Positions 10,594-20,400 of a stretch of DNA of 64,000 nucleotides are shown here, one piece after another. The DNA lies in contig SADC01001303.1 of assembly GCA_004194705.1 (NCBI GenBank), forward strand, positions 442,501 through 506,500, in the 5' to 3' direction. The translations under genes were made by a program, and so were the position numbers. The notes beneath the pieces were generated by a model. That model ran no database searches. It saw only the letters and a list, made by a program, of their open reading frames with translations, and was not told the origin of the DNA. The stretch's first letter is position 1; the number at the start of each line of letters is the position of its first letter. Source of the DNA: Ditylenchus dipsaci (taxonomy: Eukaryota > Nematoda > Chromadorea > Rhabditida > Anguinidae).

Positions 10594-10754
10594 TAGTCCA
10601 AAAATTTCAAGTTTTTCGATTATTTTTAATTTAGGAGAAAAATCCATGAAAATTCCAGCATTTCAGAAGGCCAAATAGCGGTATACAACCCTCAGTCAAT
10701 TCGGCATAAACCTCTCAGTCAAAAATCAACTCGGGACCTAGGCAATTTTTTTTA

Positions 10755-10812
10755 AATTTTTGACCTTAGTAACGAATAACCTCCACCCCCAACAATTTTT
10801 TTTCAAAATTAG
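10755..10812. mobile_element. Solo end of the CTAGTAGCGAATAA MITE family (left arm)
   Basis: GACCTTAGTAACGAATAACC followed by TCCACCCCCAACAATTTT matches the terminus of the MITEs at 47,981 and 48,985. No second end is seen here. Confidence 0.55.
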
Positions 10813-10954
10813 GTTTGAACCATTTCTAAGTTATTCTTATGCGCTGAAAACGATTTAAAAGTTGTTTTCCGACGTTTTCTGACAAAAACTCGGTATTTGG
10901 AAAAAAAATTTGACCAAAATTCGACTTTTTGCCTTGGGGGACCAACGAAAACCG

Positions 10955-11146
10955 CCTTTTTCGGGGTATTCTACCCCGTTTTGTTAGCCAAGCCCCCTGC
11001 GCCCCCGAGGGGGCGCAGGGGGCTTGGCTGCTTGGGGTTGAAATGCGCACACCCACATACCTTAGACACAAATCACTCGGAAATGACTCTGGATGCACGG
11101 AAAATGTATGCATACCAGAGTTTCTTTATGCGATAAGCCCCAGTTA
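10955..11146. mobile_element. Foldback-family core with GC hairpin (left arm, inner end)
   Basis: A perfect hairpin of CAAGCCCCCTGCGCCCCC with GGGGGCGCAGGGGGCTTG is followed by the family block GCGCACACCCACATACCTTA, GACACAAATCACTCGG and GTATGCATACCAGAGTTTC. The inverted-repeat arm ends exactly at the end of this core (GATAAGCCCCAGTTAA). Confidence 0.85.
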
Positions 11147-11869
11147 AACCGTGTGAACACTGTGAACCCCCCTACTCTCACTCTCACTCCCACTCTCAGT
11201 ATGTGAACAGGCCATTAGGGATTTTTTAGCGGTTTTCTACATTATACTACACTATACTACATACTATACTATTTTTCAATTCAGGTATTTGAAATTCTTT
11301 TCAAAATTTGATTTTTTTAGTTAATGACACAACAGAAAGGGCACATTTTTTCTCAAAAACATATACAGAAGTTATAAAAATTGAAGATACTTCGATTTTT
11401 TATATTTTCTTGAGAAAATACGAAACCCATGCAACAGAAGGAGCAAAATCTTTTCTATTTCTCAAAGCTGTTTATTTCCTATTCGTACACTATGTCACGC
11501 TTGTTTTTTCTAAACCTTCATGTGCGGCTCAAATTTTTTCCTGTAGTCACCGCAAAATGGGAGCATGAAAATTGGTGTATTTTTTCAACTTATTTCCTTT
11601 TTTAGTAAGTTGAATTTGTTTAGTAATTGAGTTTAAAATTTTTGGTTGGGTTTTTCACTTATTTTAAAATAGTGTTCAAACGACTCCTGAGTAATTTTTA
11701 TATGCTTGAAACGATAAAAAAAATATTTTCTGACATTTTTTCACACAAAAATGGATTTTTGAAAAAAATTTTTTGGCCAAAATTCGACTTTTTACCTTGG
11801 TCCCCCAAGGCAATCCGACCTGGGTGGGTACCAGGATACCCCGAAATGATGGAATTTGAAAAAGGCTTG
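11147..11869. other. Unique spacer at the centre of the giant inverted repeat
   Basis: This 723-bp stretch is present once. It starts with a CT-rich simple repeat (about 11,168-11,205) and a TATACTACA repeat (11,238-11,272). Its right third (about 11,627-11,815) is a diverged direct copy of the arm sequence at 10,800-10,935 (AAAATTCGACTTTTTACCTTGG and neighbours). No convincing gene: the open frame at 11,308-11,568 resembles nothing known. Confidence 0.8.
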
Positions 11870-12062
11870 TTAACTGGGGCTTATCGCATAAAGAAACTCT
11901 GGTATGCATACATTTTCCGTGCATCCAGAGTCATTTCCGAGTGATTTGTGTCTAAGGTATGTGGGTGTGCGCATTTCAACCCCAAGCAGCCAAGCCCCCT
12001 GCGCCCCCTCGGGGGCGCAGGGGGCTTGGCTAACAAAACGGGGTAGAATACCCCGAAAAAGG
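11870..12062. mobile_element. Foldback-family core with GC hairpin (right arm, inner end)
   Basis: Mirror copy of 10,955-11,146, with the same 18-bp GC hairpin stem at about 11,994-12,030. Confidence 0.85.
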
Positions 12063-12427
12063 CGGTTTTCGTTGGTCCCCCAAGGCAAAAAGTCGAATTT
12101 TGGTCAAATTTTTTTTCCAAATACCGAGTTTTTTGGTCAGAAAACGTCGGAAAACAACTTTTTAATCGTTTTCAGCGCATAAGAATAACTTAGAAATGGT
12201 TCAAACCTAATTTTGAAAAAAAATTGTTGGGGGTGGAGGTTATTCGTTACTAAGGTCAAAATTTAAAAAAAATTGCCTAGGTCCCTCGAGTTGATTTTTG
12301 ACTGAGAGGTTTATGCCGAATTGACTGAGGTTGTATACCGCTATTTGGCCTTCTGAAATGCTGGAATTTTCATGGATTTTTCTCCTAAATTAAATAAATA
12401 ATCGAAAAACTTGAAATTTTTGGACTA

Positions 12428-12632
12428 CAGTCGAACCTCCCAATAACGATCACCCCCATAAACGATCACCTTCTCATTAACTATCACCGAAAAAGCTTTC
12501 GGTTGGTCTGTCTTAAATTAAGGCAAACTGACCTCCCGATTAACGATCACTTCCATTAGCGATCACCTCTCAATAACGATCACCTGAGGCCGGTCCCGGG
12601 TTCATAATAGACACTCTCAATAACTTTCACCC
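12428..12632 (+). mobile_element. Modular pogo-like MITE, GATCACC family (right arm)
   Basis: Mirror copy of 10,385-10,593. It starts TA-CAGTCGAACCTCCCAATAAC with the same run of CGATCACC modules, and is truncated at the same distal point. Confidence 0.75.
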
Positions 12633-13120
12633 ATGCAAAAATGTTATTTTTTGAACTGCCGCTATGAATAGTTCACAAAGTTTCAGGTTTTTTGGCTGCT
12701 TTTTGTAATTTGTCACAGTTTCCCATATATTTTACAATGGGCAAAAGGCGCATATCGTCGCCATTGTCTCGAGTTCAAACCATATCAAAATAAATTTTTA
12801 AATTGTAAAAGCAAAATCTTAAAAGTTTTTTGCAACAAAGTTTTCAGACTGAAATACAAGTGACTGAGATACGAACTACTTTACAAGATTGAAAAAAGTT
12901 GAAAAATCAACAGTTTACCATCTAAATAAAACTTCCAGAAAGTTGTTTCAGAAAGCAGTACTTTTAAAAAAATATTTTTGAATTTTTTTATCGTAAAAAC
13001 GTGATTCAAAGGTTGCCATTTTGAGAGAAGAAATATCAGTGAAGGCGGTACCAGGTCAATCCAAAAAAAATGTTTTTAATGTAACTTAATTTTTTTACCT
13101 AGATCATTACTTACTCATAC

Positions 13121-13190
13121 ATTTTCAGAACAATGACTTACCTGATTTACCTAAGTTTAGTGGAGAACATAATATCTGTAATAGTAATAC
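13121..13190 (+). pseudogene. Relic first exon of a receptor paralogue (right arm)
   Basis: Mirror of 9,843-9,907: TTTTCAG, AACA, then ATG at 13,133, reading about 24 codons before a stop. The only conserved portion is the first transmembrane start. Confidence 0.75.
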
Positions 13191-13333
13191 AAATTAATCT
13201 TTTTTGAAAAAATTTTTAGTATATTAAAAAGTATGTGTTAAAAAATAATGATTTTTTGGTTTTAAATTTGATTTTTGATATTTTACACAAATTCAGAATT
13301 TTTTTTAAATTACAATTTTTTGCAAAAAATCAG

Positions 13334-15118
13334 TTACCGTATTTCTTCTAATTTAGTCCCTGGACACGTACCAAATACGATAATTAGTCACTAAATATTT
13401 AGTGACTAATAAAAGTGGACCTTCGGTACTAAATAAATTATTTAGCCGACCAATTATTTAGCCGATTAAATATTTAGACTTTAGTTGGCTAAAAGTCTAA
13501 ATATTTAGTCGTACTAAATACCTAATTAGCGACTTATTATTCAATGACTAAATACTTCCCTGACTAAATAATTAGTCACTATTATTTAGTCGTACTAAAT
13601 ATTACAACCTAGGCGAACCGACACTCATTAACCATAATACTTTATTCACTTCAACATAGATCTGCATAAATTTTGCCATGTTCAAAACATGCCATTCCAC
13701 ACATGTAATCCACATGCACTCCTCACTCAGAGATCGATATTATAGGGATCGAAATTATCATAGCCATCATCACTTTCTTTTCCTGGCTTGCCCTTTTTTG
13801 ACGGCTTAACGTTCTTCTACGTCTGAACGTTTAGACAAGTAAATGATCAGAACGAATTAAGACTAGTGAAAACCAACCTTTCCATGAACAACGAACATAT
13901 CCATTGGCTCACTGATGACCTGCTTCGGCTCCTTGGCCACAAACCCGCTATTGCCGCTATTATTGGAAAAAGAAGGATGCCTGGCTGAGCACGGACTGGA
14001 GTTGGTCAGCATTGTGACTTTGTTTCAGGAGGACCTGCTTCTGTAGCTTGAACAGTTCATCACCATCCGTCTTGATGCACTTTGAAGGAGTCCAAATCAA
14101 ACATCGAGTATTTGCGCTTGGAAGTCTTTTTCTCAGCAACCACCACATCTGGCTATAAACAACAATAAATGAAGACCATTGAATTAGTGAACAGCTGGTA
14201 CAGAAAAACCCTACCTTAGTCGTTGTTTCCTTTCCACCAGGAATCCAGAGAAGACAGGCGAATTATCGTACAGCTTAATCACACCCTTGAGCTCGTCTTC
14301 CGGCAACGGTTTTTCTCCCTCAGTTGTAGCAGCATGTCTAAATAAACACTGTTCAATTAATACATATAGCCAATTTAAAGATTCCTACTTTTTCTGTTCG
14401 CATTCCCCTCCTTCGCTTTTCCCTTGAGATACTTCCAGTGTTTTTCGACTTAGTCCGAGCTGAAGTTGGTTCCCTGGTCGACGAATGCATTGTTGAGTTT
14501 CTTGGTCACATTATCCCATGCTTTGTTCGACTTGGATTGAGCTTCGGCTGTACGAGAAGACGGAAAGAGTGCAGAGAATGTATTGAAGAAAGGCTATACA
14601 GTGACATATAGTGTCAAAAAGTGATACAAACAGTATATTTTGAAAACGTCCATTTTCTCGTCATTTAAAGCAAAATAAAAGAACGATGATGACAGATAGA
14701 ATAAGCGATAAAAGTTGGTATAGGAACGTCAAGATCAAAAATAGACCGACTCTGACAAAGTTTGATGAAAACGGGCTGGAAGTTAGGACTAAATAAATTT
14801 AGCCTACCGTGGAGCAGTTCACTTTTTTAGTGGGAAAATTAGTCACTAAACTAAATATTTAGACTTTAGCCCCGAATTTAGTCGTTGTATTTGGTACGAA
14901 AAGTAGTCACTAATGAAAGTGGCCGACTAAATTTTGGACTAAACATATTTGGTACCGAAAGTCTAAATATTTAGTTACTAATAAAAAAGTGGACTTTAGC
15001 CTCTTATATTTGGTACGACTAATTTTTCGAGGATTCAGACTTTAGACTTTAGCCTAGAAGTATAAATATTTATTGACTAATTTTATATTTGGTACGGATC
15101 CTGGTGCTAAATTTTTTG
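13334..15118 (-). mobile_element. TIR element carrying a Myb/SANT-like gene (right-arm copy)
   Basis: Mirror copy of 7918-9706, with both subterminal arrays of ACTAAATATTTAGT modules (13,378-13,610 and 14,790-15,080) and the same termini. Confidence 0.7.
13727..14547 (-). pseudogene. Myb/SANT-like DNA-binding protein gene, decayed (right copy)
   Basis: Same exon order and same in-frame stops and frame changes as the left copy. The TAA in exon 1, the frame change in exon 2 and the TAG in the last exon are all shared. Independent sequencing errors would not coincide, so the decay is real unless the two arms were assembled from the same reads. The annotation otherwise follows the left copy. Confidence 0.65.
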
Positions 15119-16598
15119 GATGCCCAAAAATCTTGAAATTGTAATAGAAAATGGCCGTTAACTCTGAAGTTCTAGTCAAAACGAAGCGATCCAAAATCCC
15201 GTCCCGAAAATTAATAACAGCGGAAACACATCCATACAATGCCGAGCAACTCATTTTATATAATGATATAATGATTTGTAGATATGCTTTTTCTAATTAA
15301 AAGTGGCTTTAATTGTTGCCAAACAAACACCAGAAAGCTGCTTTCCTTCTGTATTGTGATGAGTAATCAATTTCAGCTAACAACTTGTGAAATTGATTTT
15401 GCCAAAAAAAACCGAAAAAATGGGCTTTTTAGAAAAAAATTCACTGAAAATCAGAAAAATGACATTATTAACAAAAACTATGTTAATCTTTGAAATCGCC
15501 ATGATAAGGAAGAGAAAGTCCTTTAATGCATTTAGAGCTTCGCAGATTTTTTTGTCAAAAACCACTACGATGCTACAAAGATCAAACATGCTTCAATCTT
15601 TTATATTTTCTTGAGAAAAAAACGCAAATTAAAGGCTGGAATTTCTTATAACTGATTTTCTTTTCTATGTATGCACCGTTTCGCACTCACTTTAAATACC
15701 ATTTATGTGAGACTATAAATTTTTTCTTTAAGCCACCGCTGCTCGCATCGAAATCAGTTCATTTCTCGATGTTACTTCCTTTTTTTAATATTATTAGTTT
15801 CACGGCTTTAAGAAAACGAGTTGAAAGGAGCAGGAAATTTGTGTATAGTGTGACTAGAAATTCCATCAAAGTATTGCACAGCCGATACGCGTCAGTGGTA
15901 GCTGGTCCAAAATAGTTTCCTGGGTTCGACTTTATCTGGGTTCTAACTTTCAAATAGCATTTTTTCTCGATTTTCTGTGCCATCGACTCTAGCAAAGAAT
16001 TCTGCACTATGATGTGCTCTGAGGACAATCAACCATTCCAGTATTGAACAACGCTGAAAACAGCTTCGCATGAATCCTACATTGTCATCAGATATATATT
16101 TTCGAAGTTCAGAGAGAGCGTACTTAGAAAAAAGGTATATCGAATATAAAGTTTGATTTGAAGTAAGTTTTTTTACTTTCTATTTTCAAAATTCATTTCT
16201 TTTATTGTTAAGTCTGTCTGCATGGGTGTAAAAATCAAGAAAATGACAAGTTTTTGCACCTGCTTGAAAATTAAAATTGTTTTAATACAAATAATAAAAT
16301 TTATAATTAATAAAATTTATATTTTTAATTTGGTTATTTTTGGGGCCTCTTTCAGGCAACACTACCATATTGACGGCCACTGTCTTGGGTTTTCAAACAT
16401 TTAAAATATAGGGGCTACTATATGACTATTAACTGTACAATTTACTCTTGCTGAGCTGGCACTGCCTCAAGTTCATAACCAGCAGGCCCAAGGCCTAGTG
16501 AGCACTATATTGAGGCTTCCCTATATTTGAGATGTACCTAGCCTAAATAAGGCGTCGGTGGGTGCTAATACGTGCTAATTGAACTTTTACATTTTCAG
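15119..16598. other. Unassigned outer part of the right arm
   Basis: Mirror of 6,419-7,917. It keeps the AT-rich sequence upstream of the receptor gene (a copy of its outron/promoter region) without the receptor coding exons. Confidence 0.5.
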
Positions 16599-17476
16599 GT
16601 GATTCGAACTTTTGTATTTTTGCAAATCTTTATTTGCATTTATGGAATAAGCGTAATATATCATTCCAAAATTTCTCTATGGTTGTGTTCTATAGGTCTT
16701 CGGTAAACCAGTCTATACTGCCAGTATCCTATACCTTTATAAGATTTTATACTTCTTCAGGCATAGACTATGAGTCAATTTACCTTACTATGTCCATTAC
16801 TCAATAATGGTTAATCACTGATTTAGACATTTACTTCACACAGGAATAATTTTACTGAAGCACCACTCGTTACACTATCCACCAAGGGTAAAACACTGAA
16901 GGGTCATTCACACCACTTGGTTGTACTACTCCATGAGGCTTAATCAGTGAAGGACAGTCACTTGACTATTTTTCTGCTTCATCAAGGCAAAATCGCCGAA
17001 GGCACCGGAATAATTATGCTCATAAGTGGATTCGAACTTTTCATATTTTGCATAATGCTTTGTAAATAATATAGAAAATAATGTCAAATAATGGCACTTA
17101 TAAAACTATCTACAGTTTTCAGTACAAAGTTACGGTGATAGAACACTGATGGAGTCATCTAGTTTATTAGTCATATTGGTTCGCAGGCTAAAATACCGAT
17201 CCAACCGTCAACAATCAACTATCCATCTAGTATCCACTCCATATAGGTTCAGGCTAGAAACACTGATAAACCCTCTAGGATTCACTGGACATATAGGTCA
17301 CAGGGAAAAAAACTGATTTAACCATCTGGTATCACTGAACATATAATTTCAGGCTCAAATGACTGATCCAACCGTCATAATTAACTAGCCACATGGGTAT
17401 AGGGGCAAAAGACTGATTGAGTCATCTAGTATTCCAATGATGATTAACGTATGGCATAAGGTAGCAGATACCAGGT
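16599..17476. repeat. Degenerate subtelomeric tandem repeats of about 50 bp
   Basis: From about 17,140 to 17,440 six diverged units each contain ACTGAT..AACC, then TCATCTAGTATTCACT, then CATATAGGTTCAGGC, spaced 48-66 bases apart. Upstream (about 16,860-17,020) three related units with CACTGAAGG and CCACTTGG follow at about 50-base spacing. They abut the telomere array directly. No gene was recognised. Confidence 0.7.
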
Positions 17477-20400
17477 GGCTTAGGCTTAGGCTTAGGCTTA
17501 GGCTTAGGCTTAGGCTTAGGCTTAGGCTTAGGCTTAGGCTTAGGCTTAGGCTTAGGCTTAGGCTTAGGCTTAGGCTTAGGCTTAGGCTTAGGCTTAGGCT
17601 TAGGCTTAGGCTTAGGCTTAGGCTTAGGCTTAGGCTTAGGCTTAGGCTTAGGCTTTAGGCTTAGGCTTAGGCTTAGGCTTAGGCTTAGGCTTAGGCTTAG
17701 GCTTAGGCTTAGGCTTAGGCTTAGGCTTAGGCTTAGGCTTAGGCTTAGGCTTAGGCTTAGGCTTAGGCTTAGGCTTAGGCTTAGGCTTAGGCTTAGGCTT
17801 AGGCTTAGGCTTAGGCTTAGGCTTAGGCTTAGGCTTAGGCTTAGGCTTAGGCTTAGGCTTAGGCTTAGGCTTAGGCTTAGGCTTAGGCTTAGGCTTAGGC
17901 TTAGGCTTAGGCTTAGGCTTAGGCTTAGGCTTAGGCTTAGGCTTAGGCTTAGGCTTAGGCTTAGGCTTAGGCTTAGGCTTAGGCTTAGGCTTAGGCTTAG
18001 GCTTAGGCTTAGGCTTAGGCTTAGGCTTAGGCTTAGGCTTAGGCTTAGGCTTAGGCTTAGGCTTAGGCTTAGGCTTAGGCTTAGGCTTAGGCTTAGGCTT
18101 AGGCTTAGGCTTAGGCTTAGCTTAGGCTTAGGCTTAGGCTTAGGCTTAGGCTTAGGCTTAGGCTTAGGCTTAGGCTTAGGCTTAGGCTTAGGCTTAGGCT
18201 TAGGCTTAGGCTTAGGCTTAGGCTTAGGCTTAGGCTTAGGCTAGGCTTAGGCTTAGGCTTAGGCTTAGGCTTAGGCTTAGGCTTAGGCTTAGGCTTAGGC
18301 TTAGGCTTAGGCTTAGGCTTAGGCTTAGGCTTAGGCTTAGGCTTAGGCTTAGGCTTAGGCTTAGGCTTAGGCTTAGGCTTAGGCTTAGGCTTAGGCTTAG
18401 GCTTAGGCTTAGGCTTAGGCTTAGGCTTAGGCTTAGGCTTAGGCTTAGGCTTAGGCTTAGGCTTAGGCTTAGGCTTAGGCTTAGGCTTAGGCTTAGGCTT
18501 AGGCTTAGGCTTAGGCTTAGGCTTAGGCTTAGGCTTAGGCTTAGGCTTAGGCTTAGGCTTAGGCTTAGGCTTAGGCTTAGGCTTAGGCTTAGGCTTAGGC
18601 TTAGGCTTAGGCTTAGGCTTAGGCTTAGGCTTAGGCTTAGGCTTAGGCTTAGGCTTAGGCTTAGGCTTAGGCTTAGCTTAGGCTTAGGCTTAGGCTTAGG
18701 CTTAGGCTTAGGCTTAGGCTTAGGCTTAGGCTTAGGCTTAGGCTTAGGCTTAGGCTTAGGCTTAGGCTTAGGCTTAGGCTTAGGCTTAGGCTTAGGCTTA
18801 GGCTTAGGCTTAGGCTTAGGCTTAGGCTTAGGCTTAGGCTTAGGCTTAGGCTTAGGCTTAGGCTTAGGCTTAGGCTTAGGCTTAGGCTTAGGCTTAGGCT
18901 TAGGCTTAGGCTTAGGCTTAGGCTTAGGCTTAGGCTTAGGCTTAGGCTTAGGCTTAGGCTTAGGCTTAGGCTTAGGCTTAGGCTTAGGCTTAGGCTTAGG
19001 CTTAGGCTTAGGCTTAGGCTTAGGCTTAGGCTTAGGCTTAGGCTTAGGCTTAGGCTTAGGCTTAGGCTTAGGCTTAGGCTTAGGCTTAGGCTTAGGCTTA
19101 GGCTTAGGCTTAGGCTTAGGCTTAGGCTTAGGCTTAGGCTTAGGCTTAGGCTTAGGCTTAGGCTTAGGCTTAGGCTTAGGCTTAGGCTTAGGCTTAGGCT
19201 TAGGCTTAGGCTTAGGCTTAGGCTTAGGCTTAGGCTTAGGCTTAGGCTTAGGCTTAGGCTTAGGCTTGGCTTAGGCTTAGGCTTAGGCTTAGGCTTAGGC
19301 TTAGGCTTAGGCTTAGGCTTAGGCTTAGGCTTAGGCTTAGGCTTAGGCTTAGGCTTAGGCTTAGGCTTAGGCTTAGGCTTAGGCTTAGGCTTAGGCTTAG
19401 GCTTAGGCTTAGGCTTAGGCTTAGGCTTAGGCTTAGGCTTAGGCTTAGGCTTAGGCTTAGGCTTAGGCTTAGGCTTAGGCTTAGGCTTAGGCTTAGGCTT
19501 AGGCTTAGGCTTAGGCTTAGGCTTAGGCTTAGGCTTAGGCTTAGGCTTAGGCTTAGGCTTAGGCTTAGGCTTAGGCTTAGGCTTAGGCTTAGGCTTAGGC
19601 TTAGGCTTAGGCTTAGGCTTAGGCTTAGGCTTAGGCTTAGGCTTAGGCTTAGGCTTAGGCTTAGGCTTAGGCTTAGGCTTAGGCTTAGGCTTAGGCTTAG
19701 GCTTAGGCTTAGGCTTAGGCTTAGGCTTAGGCTTAGGCTTAGGCTTAGGCTTAGGCTTAGGCTTAGGCTTAGGCTTAGGCTTAGGCTTAGGCTTAGGCTT
19801 AGGCTTAGGCTTAGGCTTAGGCTTAGGCTTAGGCTTAGGCTTAGGCTTAGGCTTAGGCTTAGGCTTAGGCTTAGGCTTAGGCTTAGGCTTAGGCTTAGGC
19901 TTAGGCTTAGGCTTAGGCTTAGGCTTAGGCTTAGGCTTAGGCTTAGGCTTAGGCTTAGGCTTAGGCTTAGGCTTAGGCTTAGGCTTAGGCTTAGGCTTAG
20001 GCTTAGGCTTAGGCTTAGGCTTAGGCTTAGGCTTAGGCTTAGGCTTAGGCTTAGGCTTAGGCTTAGGCTTAGGCTTAGGCTTAGGCTTAGGCTTAGGCTT
20101 AGGCTTAGGCTTAGGCTTAGGCTTAGGCTTAGGCTTAGGCTTAGGCTTAGGCTTAGGCTTAGGCTTAGGCTTAGGCTTAGCTTAGGCTTAGGCTTAGGCT
20201 TAGGCTTAGGCTTAGGCTTAGGCTTAGGCTTAGGCTTAGGCTTAGGCTTAGGCTTAGGCTTAGGCTTAGGCTTAGGCTTAGGCTTAGGCTTAGGCTTAGG
20301 CTTAGGCTTAGGCTTAGGCTTAGGCTTAGGCTTAGGCTTAGGCTTAGGCTTAGGCTTAGGCTTAGGCTTAGGCTTAGGCTTAGGCTTAGGCTTAGGCTTA

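Larger units (their letters stand above)
6419..11146 (+). repeat. Left arm of giant inverted repeat
   Basis: This 4.73-kb arm is nearly identical to the reverse complement of 11870-16598. By eye, differences are scattered single-base indels and substitutions plus one short divergent patch near the outer end (about 6,435-6,480). It contains the Myb/SANT element, a relic receptor exon, a modular MITE and a foldback core at its inner end. Confidence 0.95.
11870..16598 (-). repeat. Right arm of giant inverted repeat
   Basis: Reverse-complement copy of 6419-11146. It starts TTAACTGGGGCTTATCGC and ends at ..ACATTTTCAG, the same splice acceptor that precedes the receptor ATG on the left. Beyond 16,598 the match stops. 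Confidence 0.95.

Noticed and set aside
10826..12182. Mirror-image open frames around the palindrome centre
   Set aside because: They read through the GC hairpin and foldback core, which is repeat DNA lacking codon structure; the same frames appear on both strands.
17437..17658. Open frame of Leu-Arg repeats
   Set aside because: It is translation of the TTAGGC telomere array, not a gene.
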